Positions 15,435-21,533 of a stretch of 23,744 nt of DNA are shown here, piece by piece; the first letter of the stretch is position 1, and every line of letters begins with the position of its first letter. Source of the DNA: SIG603 sp964369225 (GTDB taxonomy: Bacteria; Bacillota; Clostridia; Oscillospirales; Acutalibacteraceae); NCBI GenBank assembly GCA_964369225.1, contig CAYJER010000031.1:1-23744 (forward strand). Reading direction: 5' to 3'. The notes below the pieces were generated by a model. The model did no database searches and was not told where the DNA came from. It saw only the letters and a list, made by a program, of their open reading frames with translations. Made by a program: the position numbers and the translations under genes.

Positions 15435-16337
15435 TTACTCGTGAGAAGCTATAGCCTCTTCTGATAATTTTGAAGTAACTCCATATCCGTTCTCTTCGAT
15501 GTTAGCTGCGAAATCATCACTCATAACATACTCGATGAAAGCTTTTGCGATGCCTTCAGCCTCACCCTTTGTATACATATGCTCATAACCCCATACTGTG
15601 TATGAACCGTTGTATGTGTTCTCAAGTGTTGGCTCTGCGCCATCAATTGCTAGAGGTTGGATATCATCTGAGAAGTAAGACATTGCTACATAGCCGATAG
15701 CACCTTGGTTTGATGTAACTTTTGTGATTAGCTCACCTGAGTTATCTGTCTCTTGTGAAGAGTTTGAAGTCTCTTTGTTACCGTCTAGTGCGTATGTCTC
15801 GAATAGAGCTCTTGTGCCTGATGACTCAGGACGTGTGATTAGCATGATCTCTAGGTCAGGACCGCCAACCTCGCTCCAGTTTGTAACTTCACCTGTGAAG
15901 ATGTCGATTAATTGCTCTTGAGTTACATTGTCAATGCCTAGGTCTTTGTTTACTACAGCTGCAATTGTGATTGTGCAAACCTTGTGGTCTACTAGCTCTG
16001 CTGCTTGCTCTGCATCTAGTTTCTCTTCTGCGAAAACGTCTGAGTTACCGATATCAACTGTGCCAGCTGATACATCGTTAAGACCTGTTCCTGAACCGCC
16101 TGCTGCAACTGAAATTGCAACGTCTTGGTGTAGATCCATGAAAGCTTCTGCTGCAACGTCTGCTAGTGGTTTTAAAGCAGATGCGCCTGAAGCTGAGATT
16201 GAACCTGAAAGTGTCTCTGTTTGTGAAGCAACGTCACCGCCTGTTGAGCTTGTGCCCTCTTCTGCTGGAGCTGTACATGCTACAAATGCTGTACACATAA
16301 GAGCTGTTGCTAGAAATAAAGAAAGAATTTTTTTCAT
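15435..16337 (-). CDS. pstS: Phosphate-binding lipoprotein (PstS)
   Basis: PstS is the high-affinity phosphate receptor of the Pst transporter, held on the outer face of the membrane by a lipid. The 300-residue protein has a short signal peptide ending in the lipobox FVAC (Cys21). The mature part has typical phosphate-contact motifs: SGASALKPL, GGSGTGLNDVSAGTVDIGNSD, and RPESSGTR. The N-terminus after Cys21 is a Ser/Thr/Gly-rich tether. AGGAGA lies about 8 nt before the ATG. The gene leads the pst-phoU run, and its promoter region carries a four-repeat Pho box. Confidence 0.97.
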   Translation of the reverse strand: MKKILSLFLATALMCTAFVACTAPAEEGTSSTGGDVASQTETLSGSISASGASALKPLADVAAEAFMDLHQDVAISVAAGGSGTGLNDVSAGTVDIGNSDVFAEEKLDAEQAAELVDHKVCTITIAAVVNKDLGIDNVTQEQLIDIFTGEVTNWSEVGGPDLEIMLITRPESSGTRALFETYALDGNKETSNSSQETDNSGELITKVTSNQGAIGYVAMSYFSDDIQPLAIDGAEPTLENTYNGSYTVWGYEHMYTKGEAEGIAKAFIEYVMSDDFAANIEENGYGVTSKLSEEAIASHE

Positions 16338-16392
16338 ATTAGTATCTCCTGTTTTTTTATAATTTTATGTACGTTTCTTTAGTACAAGAGGA

Positions 16393-16447
16393 ATTATACC
16401 CTCTGAATGTAAAATCCACAATCAAATTAATGTTAAATCTATGTAAA
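16393..16447 (-). promoter_or_regulatory. Pho box and promoter of pstS
   Basis: On the minus strand, four hexamers lie exactly 11 bp apart: TTTACA (16447-16442), TTAACA (16436-16431), TTGATT (16425-16420), TTTTAC (16414-16409). A TATAAT -10 box follows at 16398-16393. PhoP of low-GC Gram-positives binds direct TTAACA-like repeats with 11-bp period, and such promoters typically lack a good -35 box, as here. Confidence 0.85.
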
Positions 16448-16480
16448 AAAAGCCATTTTATATAAAATAAAATGACTTTT
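16445..16480 (-). terminator. Terminator between the lipoprotein gene and the pstS promoter
   Basis: On the minus strand GTCATTTTAT and ATAAAATGGC form a 10-bp stem with one G-U pair, extended by A-T pairs and followed by seven T. The T-tract runs straight into the first Pho hexamer. It would insulate pstS from upstream transcription. Confidence 0.8.
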
Positions 16481-16483
16481 CTC

Positions 16484-16696
16484 TGTATTTAAGATAAATT
16501 AAATTTTACATTTAGGCTTTTGTAAAGTTTTAGAAGATAAAATTAATCAAACTTAATGATTATATCCCTTACATGGTACTACATGGATTTGTGAGTTTAA
16601 ACGAATTTAATCAAAAAATCCGCAAGGATTTTCACATTAACTTTTCACTGTTCATTTTTCACTCTTCACTAATTTAATTTTATCCATACAATAAAA
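16484..16696. repeat. Spacer with a composite repeat and terminator-like hairpin
   Basis: No gene is visible. Around 16587-16670 lie the flank TTTGTGAGTTTAAACGAATTT and the repeated AAAATCC-GCAA-GGATTTT hairpin (16615-16632), followed by TTTTCACTGTTCATTTTTCAC, as at 8083 and 9342. On the minus strand the hairpin with its T-run lies about 65 bp beyond the lipoprotein stop and could be a first terminator for that gene. Confidence 0.6.
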
Positions 16697-17365
16697 TCAA
16701 CCTAATACTTCTCCCTCTTCTGGGGCAAACTCAATTGTTCCTGCTTCTTCATATACTTTATTCATTAAATCGGCTGCTCTGTCTCTGTAATGAATCATAA
16801 TATCATGTGCTATATACACCTTGCTCATTGGGTCTTCACCGCTATATTCATTTTGAATAGATTGGATTACTAACTGAATATCGTTAAACCACGCAGATTG
16901 CTCTGCCTCTATACTATTTATTGCATCGTCTGCTACCAAACCTAACAATTTAGTATAAGCATAGTTAATCTCTCGTTCCCAATTCGATGTTGCAGCCACT
17001 TCTATGTCAACCATTTGTGTTATTGAAGCCGCAAAAAGTATATCCTTTGAATATGTGCTGTCAATCTCGTTCGCCATAAACAAAGAATTAAATTCTTCAT
17101 TGTCTGTTGGGGCTGGCAAGTTGTTTTCTTCACTTGTGTTAGGAGTTTCAACCTCTGATGAAGTTTCGGCTTCTGAACTTGCAGTTTCAGAGCTTTCAGT
17201 AGTAGAACTCTCTAATTCTTCTTGTGACTCCTCAGAGCTTTCAGGCGTTTCACTGCTAACTATAGTACTTTCACTTGAAGTGTTTGTTAAATTATTGCTG
17301 GATACACAAGATACTAGCGAAAGACTTAGTGACATAATAATTAAGCTTAAAATAATTTTTTTCAT
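16697..17365 (-). CDS. Lipoprotein with Ser/Glu/Thr-rich linker and LprI-like (DUF1311) helical domain
   Basis: I place the start at the ATG at 17365 (MKKIILSL). The open frame extends ten codons upstream to 17395, but that would translate a conserved leader element. The 222-residue product has a signal peptide with lipobox LVSC (Cys20), then about 70 residues rich in Ser, Glu and Thr (a wall-spanning tether), then an acidic helical domain (about 80-210). Its segments EINYAYTKLL, EAEQSAWFNDIQ and HYRDRAADLM resemble in order the LprI/DUF1311 pattern (Y-x-x-L, Q-x-x-W, R-x-x-x-L). That family includes lysozyme inhibitors and many uncharacterised proteins. The cysteines of some LprI proteins are absent. 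The resemblance is by eye; function is unknown. It has its own promoter and a structured leader, and lies upstream of pstS behind a terminator. Confidence 0.75.
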   Translation of the reverse strand: MKKIILSLIIMSLSLSLVSCVSSNNLTNTSSESTIVSSETPESSEESQEELESSTTESSETASSEAETSSEVETPNTSEENNLPAPTDNEEFNSLFMANEIDSTYSKDILFAASITQMVDIEVAATSNWEREINYAYTKLLGLVADDAINSIEAEQSAWFNDIQLVIQSIQNEYSGEDPMSKVYIAHDIMIHYRDRAADLMNKVYEEAGTIEFAPEEGEVLG

Positions 17366-17371
17366 ATTTAT

Positions 17372-17440
17372 GACCGTGCCATTTTTGCCGCACAAAATGC
17401 GAAAAAATTTGAAGGGTTATTCCCCTATGACTGTCCTTTC
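17372..17440 (-). promoter_or_regulatory. Candidate structured leader RNA element upstream of the lipoprotein gene
   Basis: A diverged single copy of the 69-nt element found in the array before phoP. The minus-strand RNA keeps the outer stem (GUCAU/AUGGC), hairpin 1 as AGGGG-AAUAA-CCCUU and hairpin 2 as CGCA-UUUUG-UGCG, then GCGGCAAAAAUG. It ends 6 nt before the ATG. It lies in a leader of about 120 nt from the promoter at 17493-17521. The polypurine tract AAAAAAAGAGAAAGGA precedes it, as in the array. Confidence 0.5.
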
Positions 17441-17492
17441 TCTTTTTTTGGAATATTTTAATTCATTTATCTATAATTTGAACTATTACGTG

Positions 17493-17521
17493 ATTATAAC
17501 ATAAATCGATAAAAAAAACAA
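17493..17521 (-). promoter_or_regulatory. Promoter of the lipoprotein gene
   Basis: -35 TTGTTT (17521-17516), 17-nt spacer, -10 TATAAT (17498-17493), with TG one base before the -10 (extended -10). The -35 box overlaps the end of the metA terminator. Confidence 0.8.
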
Positions 17522-17546
17522 TCCCTAATTAAAATTAAGAATTGTT
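17511..17546 (-). terminator. Intrinsic terminator downstream of metA
   Basis: On the minus strand AACAATTCTTAAT and AATTAGGGATTGTT pair over about 11 bp (with G-U pairs), followed by TTTTTTTT. The G-U pairs occur in the minus-strand RNA and are consistent with that direction of use. Confidence 0.75.
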
Positions 17547-17557
17547 TTTATATTTTT

Positions 17558-17757
17558 GTAGGGGAGGATAATATCCAGACGTGTTGATTACGTTTTTTGA
17601 TTTAAAATTAATCCGTTAAAACGCACAAATAAATGTAGGGGACGGGTTTTCCGTCCCGTGGAAATTTAGCTAAAACCTCTAGTTTTTCGGGACGGAAAAC
17701 CCGTCCCCTACATTGGTTTCTTTGCTAATCAACACGTTTGGATATGTCCGCCCCTAT
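17558..17757. repeat. Nested palindromic GTAGGGG repeat, complete copy
   Basis: This is the clearest complete copy: outer arm GTAGGGGAGGATAATATCC then AGACGTGTTGATTA, a spacer with GTTAAAACGCACAAA, the 77-bp inner core 17635-17711 (identical to 30-106), then the inverted outer arm TAATCAACACGTTTGG and CCCCTAT. It fills most of the gap between the metA end and its terminator. No gene lies inside. Confidence 0.9.
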
Positions 17758-17769
17758 ATTTTGATTTGA

Positions 17770-18705
17770 TTATTTATTAATTGTCCATGGTTTAAGGTCT
17801 TTTAAGTCAAACGGTGTTTGCTGATACACATAATAATTAAGCCAATTTGAAATTAACAAATGCGCATTACTTCTCCATGTGAACGGAGGTGTTTTTGTAT
17901 CATCATCATTAGGAAAATAATTATAAGGCACTTTTGGGTCTAACCCCTTGTTTAAATCACGGAAATATTCTTTAGAAAGAGTTTCTCTGTCATATTCTGC
18001 ATGTCCTGTTGCAAAAAAATGTCTTCCGTTTTTAGCCGCTACCAAATGTATTCCTGCTATATCTGATACCGAAAGAGGTATTAAGTCATGGTTATTCTTA
18101 ACTTCTTTATAGTCTACCCCTGTGTATCTTGAATGAGGTGTAAAATAGTCATCGTCAAACCCTCTCATTAATGGGTGATAAGGATTAAGCACTGTGTGGT
18201 GATACACTCCGCTTAATTTCTGTTCAAGCATATGTTTTTTTATTCCATAATGATAATAAAGCCCAGCTTGAGCGCCCCAACAAATGTGCATTGTCGAGTA
18301 AACATTATGAAGACCCCACTCCATTATCTCGCAAAGCTCTTTCCAGTAGTCAACGTCTTCAAAATCTATCTTTTCTACCGGTGCGCCTGTAATAATCATT
18401 CCGTCATATTTTTGATGCTTTATTTCATCGAAAATTTTATAGAAAGTATTTATATGTGAGTAGCTTGTATTCTTGCTTATGTGACTTGCCATGTGCAAAA
18501 ATTCAACCTCAACCTGTAATGGTGAATTACTAAGTAGCCTCAAAAGTTGTGTCTCTGTTTCTATTTTTGTAGGCATTAGGTTTACTATTAGTATATTAAG
18601 CGGGCGTATGTCTTGTGTTATAGCCTCTTCCTGTGTTATTACAAATATATTTTCAGAGTCAAGCACTTCCATAGCTGGCAAGTCTGCATGAATTGTAATA
18701 GGCAT
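17770..18705 (-). CDS. metA: Homoserine O-acetyltransferase, MetA family
   Basis: MetA acylates homoserine in the first committed step of methionine synthesis. The 311-residue protein has the nucleophile C142 in HICWGAQA, H235 and E237 in TGHAEYD, and RPLNILIVNLMP near the N-terminus. The residue that sets acyl-donor choice, position 111, is Glu (ITGAPVE). In characterised MetA proteins Glu111 goes with acetyl-CoA and Gly111 with succinyl-CoA, so O-acetylhomoserine is the predicted product. GGAGG lies 6 nt before the ATG. It is preceded by a decayed gene and a sugar transferase in the same direction, with cysE (O-acetylserine synthesis) two genes upstream. No SAM-binding leader is visible. 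A terminator lies beyond a repeat at 17511-17546. Confidence 0.95.
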   Translation of the reverse strand: MPITIHADLPAMEVLDSENIFVITQEEAITQDIRPLNILIVNLMPTKIETETQLLRLLSNSPLQVEVEFLHMASHISKNTSYSHINTFYKIFDEIKHQKYDGMIITGAPVEKIDFEDVDYWKELCEIMEWGLHNVYSTMHICWGAQAGLYYHYGIKKHMLEQKLSGVYHHTVLNPYHPLMRGFDDDYFTPHSRYTGVDYKEVKNNHDLIPLSVSDIAGIHLVAAKNGRHFFATGHAEYDRETLSKEYFRDLNKGLDPKVPYNYFPNDDDTKTPPFTWRSNAHLLISNWLNYYVYQQTPFDLKDLKPWTINK

Positions 18706-18706
18706 G

Positions 18707-19060
18707 TTAAGCCTCCTTAAAGTTAATTTTCATTTCGTATCCAATATAATAGATCTCACCGTGATCTATAACAGTTCCATCTTTATGAATTATATTAATA
18801 TTAAACAGTTTATCAAAACTCATTTTTATTGTAAAAATTTAATATATTCTCATTTTTGTCGTATACTACTTTAGGTTCACCAAATACACCACAGTGAACC
18901 TATCATTTTCTTCGATATTTGTATACGGCATATCAGCTTCACAAGTCACAACCATACTCTTCTCAAAGTTCAAGTATTTTTGTTTTTGAACATGAAAAGT
19001 TCAATTTTTATAAGCAGTAACAGTTATTTTGCAATTTAAAATTTGAATATTAATACTCAT
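18707..19060 (-). pseudogene. Decayed small gene between the sugar transferase and metA
   Basis: From an ATG at 19060, 4 nt after the sugar-transferase stop and with AGGTG before it, the frame reads 19 codons to a TGA. It then continues in the same frame with a protein-like stretch (MVVTCEADMPYTNIEENDRF, then TVVY), slips one base, and continues VVYDKNENILNFYNKNEF to a stop. Another shift gives a 38-residue frame at 18707-18823 (MSFDKLFNINIIHKDGTV..., then IYYIGYEMK), whose stop is 1 nt before the metA start. The composition looks coding, but one stop and two frame changes break it. The final 38-residue frame could be a real small gene, though no ribosome binding site precedes it. I do not recognise the family. 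Sequencing error is an alternative for the shifts. Confidence 0.45.
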
Positions 19061-19063
19061 TCT

Positions 19064-20494
19064 TCACCTAATATATTTTTTTTCAATATCCTTGTTATAA
19101 ATTTTATTTTTTTTTTTGTTGCGATTTTTTTCACTAGTCTTTTTTGTTGAGTATTCTACCTTTTCAGTTACACCCTCTGTGCTTTCTTTCATAAAGATAG
19201 TTTTAATTGTCATTAAAATAATTTTGACATCAAAAAATAGTGAGTACCTTTGTATATACATAACATCAAGTTTAAGTTTGTCATATGGAGCTGTGTTATA
19301 TCTTCCTAGCACTTGAGCATAACCTGTAAGTCCTGCTTTCACCTTGGTTCTAAAGGCAAACTCAGGCATGTCAATGCAATATTGTTTAGCTAATTCAGGT
19401 CTTTCTGGGCGTGGACCTACAACAGACATATCACCACTTAATATATTAAAAAACTGTGGCAACTCGTCTATTCTTAATTTTCTTATTACCTTGCCTACAG
19501 CAGTTACCCTATCATCATTCTGTGAATAAAGTATTGGTTTGCCGTCTTTTTCGGCGTCTTGTCGCATGCTACGGAATTTTAGTATAGAAAACTCTTTGTC
19601 GTTTATTGTAAGCCTTGTTTGCTTATAAAAAACAGGCCCTCTGTCTGAAATCTTTATAATAAGTGCAGTTAAAAGCATTATTGGAGAAGTAATTAAAGTC
19701 ATTATTACAGAAATTACCACATCTAAAATTCGTTTAAAAAACTCTTGCTCTAAGTTTAAGCTTTTGTTTCTGCACACTAATAAAGGCGAGTCAAAAAGAT
19801 GAAAGCTATTAGCCGTTCCAACAATTATATCCGATAATTTTGGTGTAATATAAAGTCTAATTGAATTTTGGTAACAATATTTTACAACAGAATTTCTTTC
19901 TGGTGATTCTACATCATAAAGTAATACTGCTTCAAAATCTACAATTCTTTCCATTATGGCATCTAAACCTTCGTCTATGCTTATCATATGGGCAATATTG
20001 TATTTGTCTTTACGTCTTTTCATCTTAGAAATTAAGATATCTACATTTTCATTTCCATATACAACCATCATGCGTTTTGGCGGATTAATCTTAAAATAAA
20101 GCTTATTTGTAATTAATGCCCAAATTATGCTAACAAAAACTTCTATAGCAGTCAACACAAATAAACCAAAAGGATCTACCAAACCTCTAAAAATCAAAGA
20201 GATTTGTATATAGGTAATTACATTTACAAGTACCAACGATATTATATGAGATACAATAATGTCTGTAACCTTATAAACCCCTACACTAAAACCGCTGTAA
20301 AGTGCAGAAAAAATACCTATCATCATTGTGTATGCCACAACAAATAGCAGTGTACCCTTTTGAAAAAATGGATCTGTCAATTCTGGCCAATAACAATTAT
20401 TCCATACTAGCCAAAATATGAATGCATACAATGCAATAATAGTCGCATTGCCTAGCATTGCAATTGTTTTTTTTAATCTAAATTTATTTTTCAT
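19064..20494 (-). CDS. Polyprenyl glycosylphosphotransferase (exopolysaccharide-initiating sugar transferase)
   Basis: This 476-residue membrane enzyme should transfer a sugar-1-phosphate to undecaprenyl phosphate, starting synthesis of a surface polysaccharide. The N-terminal half has four or five membrane helices (about 12-30, 45-65, 75-100, 107-128) and a nucleotide-binding-like middle domain (MMVVYGNENVDILISK). A further hydrophobic segment (about 265-285) leads into the catalytic domain: DRGPVFYKQTRL, FSILKFRSM, LRIDELPQFFNILSGDMSVVGPRPERPE. The C-terminus ends in an unusually Lys/Asn-rich tail of about 30 residues. It has its own promoter at 20584-20612. No other polysaccharide genes accompany it here, so its product is unknown. 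Confidence 0.92.
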   Translation of the reverse strand: MKNKFRLKKTIAMLGNATIIALYAFIFWLVWNNCYWPELTDPFFQKGTLLFVVAYTMMIGIFSALYSGFSVGVYKVTDIIVSHIISLVLVNVITYIQISLIFRGLVDPFGLFVLTAIEVFVSIIWALITNKLYFKINPPKRMMVVYGNENVDILISKMKRRKDKYNIAHMISIDEGLDAIMERIVDFEAVLLYDVESPERNSVVKYCYQNSIRLYITPKLSDIIVGTANSFHLFDSPLLVCRNKSLNLEQEFFKRILDVVISVIMTLITSPIMLLTALIIKISDRGPVFYKQTRLTINDKEFSILKFRSMRQDAEKDGKPILYSQNDDRVTAVGKVIRKLRIDELPQFFNILSGDMSVVGPRPERPELAKQYCIDMPEFAFRTKVKAGLTGYAQVLGRYNTAPYDKLKLDVMYIQRYSLFFDVKIILMTIKTIFMKESTEGVTEKVEYSTKKTSEKNRNKKKNKIYNKDIEKKYIR

Positions 20495-20583
20495 TATTCT
20501 ACCTTATCAATTCAACAATAAATCTTAAAATATAACATTTTACATCTATAGCTTTAACAATAATTCTCTAGCTATACTGAGTA

Positions 20584-20612
20584 ATTATATCATTTTAAAA
20601 GTTGCATTGCAA
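20584..20612 (-). promoter_or_regulatory. Promoter of the sugar transferase gene
   Basis: -35 TTGCAA (20612-20607), 17-nt spacer, TATAAT (20589-20584) with TG one base before it. It begins about 15 bp after the cysE stop codon, so the sugar transferase and metA can be transcribed independently of cysE. A possible stem TAGCT/AGCTA follows the start point. Confidence 0.75.
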
Positions 20613-20626
20613 GGAATATTTTAAAA

Positions 20627-21265
20627 CTAGACTATTTTTGTCGATTTTAGCTGAATTTTAAGCTGTTCTATTTCATTTTTAAGAATATTTATATCTTGAA
20701 GCACTGGATCAGTCACATGAATGTGATCAAGATTTTCATTTATTTTCTTGTTTCCAACCTTAACTACCCTAGCTGGAACTCCCACAGCCGTTGCGTTTTC
20801 AGGCACTTCATTCAATACAACCGCACCGGCTGCAATTCTTGAATTATCGCCAACTTTAAAAGGACCTAAAATTTTAGCACCCGAACCTACAAGCACATTG
20901 TCACCTAAAGTTGGGTGTCTTTTGCCCTCGTCTTTACCTGTTCCACCAAGTGTAACTCCTTGATAAAGCGTACAGTTATCGCCAATAATTGTAGTTTCGC
21001 CAATTACCACTCCCATGCCATGATCTATAAACAAGTTTTTGCCTATAGTTGCTCCTGGGTGAATTTCTATTCCAGTTTTTTTTCTTGCTCTTTGCGAAAT
21101 GTATCTTGCTAAAAAGTGAAAATTATGTCTATGACACCAATTAGCCTTTCTGTAAGACCTTATAGCCTTAAATCCTGCATATAAAAAATAAACTTCCAGT
21201 CTTGTTCTAGCGGCTGGATCTCTTGCCATAACCGCATCAAGTTCTGCCTTTAAGTTTTTAAACAT
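20627..21265 (-). CDS. cysE: Serine O-acetyltransferase (CysE/EpsC type)
   Basis: CysE makes O-acetylserine from serine and acetyl-CoA, the first step of cysteine synthesis. The protein has the helical N-terminal region and a left-handed beta-helix of hexapeptide repeats: IHPGATIGKNLFIDHGMGVVI (with the catalytic His/Asp), TLYQGVTLGGTGK, RHPTLGDNVLVGSGA and GVPARVV. It is the short form typical of Firmicutes, here with a C-terminal helix (ILKNEIEQLKIQL). I choose the ATG at 21265, since GAGGAG lies 8 nt upstream. The open frame reaches a GTG at 21280, but that lies in the ribosome binding site itself. This gives 212 residues. Confidence 0.95.
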   Translation of the reverse strand: MFKNLKAELDAVMARDPAARTRLEVYFLYAGFKAIRSYRKANWCHRHNFHFLARYISQRARKKTGIEIHPGATIGKNLFIDHGMGVVIGETTIIGDNCTLYQGVTLGGTGKDEGKRHPTLGDNVLVGSGAKILGPFKVGDNSRIAAGAVVLNEVPENATAVGVPARVVKVGNKKINENLDHIHVTDPVLQDINILKNEIEQLKIQLKSTKIV

Positions 21266-21280
21266 TAATGAACTCCTCAC

Positions 21281-21533
21281 ATCAATTTTAGTATATAATG
21301 AATATTATAGAAATATATGCTAATTATAACTCTATATAACTTAAAAGTAAAGAATAAACAAAAATTTCAAAATATATTTGTCGAAATTGCAGAAAATTTG
21401 TTAAATTGTATTTTACATATATGCAATCTAACAAAATAATTTGTGACAATCAAATTTGTGTAGAAATATGTAGATTTTTGTGGTATTATTAAATTGAAAT
21501 AAAACGTATTATATTTATTATAAGGAGCTTATT
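21281..21533. promoter_or_regulatory. Divergent promoter region between cysE and the PRPP synthetase gene
   Basis: An AT-rich spacer of about 270 bp drives genes both ways. For the plus strand an extended -10 TGGTATTAT lies at 21481-21489, with AAGGAG at 21522-21527 before the ATG. For cysE there are two TATAAT-like boxes (minus strand, about 21300-21345) without a clear -35. No cysteine-responsive leader or T-box is recognisable. Confidence 0.5.

Noticed and set aside
17366..17395. Ten-codon N-terminal extension of the lipoprotein
   Set aside because: It would put a charged, non-signal sequence ahead of a good lipoprotein signal peptide and would translate the conserved leader element.
17372..17440. 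Short upstream frame starting at the AUG inside the leader element
   Set aside because: The AUG in GCAAAAAUG opens only four codons before the lipoprotein gene, and a different frame before phoP. The encoded peptides do not agree, so conservation is not at protein level.
18998..19060. TGA read as tryptophan to keep the remnant frame open
   Set aside because: TGA clearly ends pstC, phoP, the glycosyltransferase and the sugar transferase here, and the remnant has further frame shifts, so decay is simpler.
18706..19063. SAM riboswitch or T-box upstream of metA
   Set aside because: I looked for the conserved SAM-I core, a T-box sequence and a terminator directly before metA and saw none. The region reads as remnant coding sequence.
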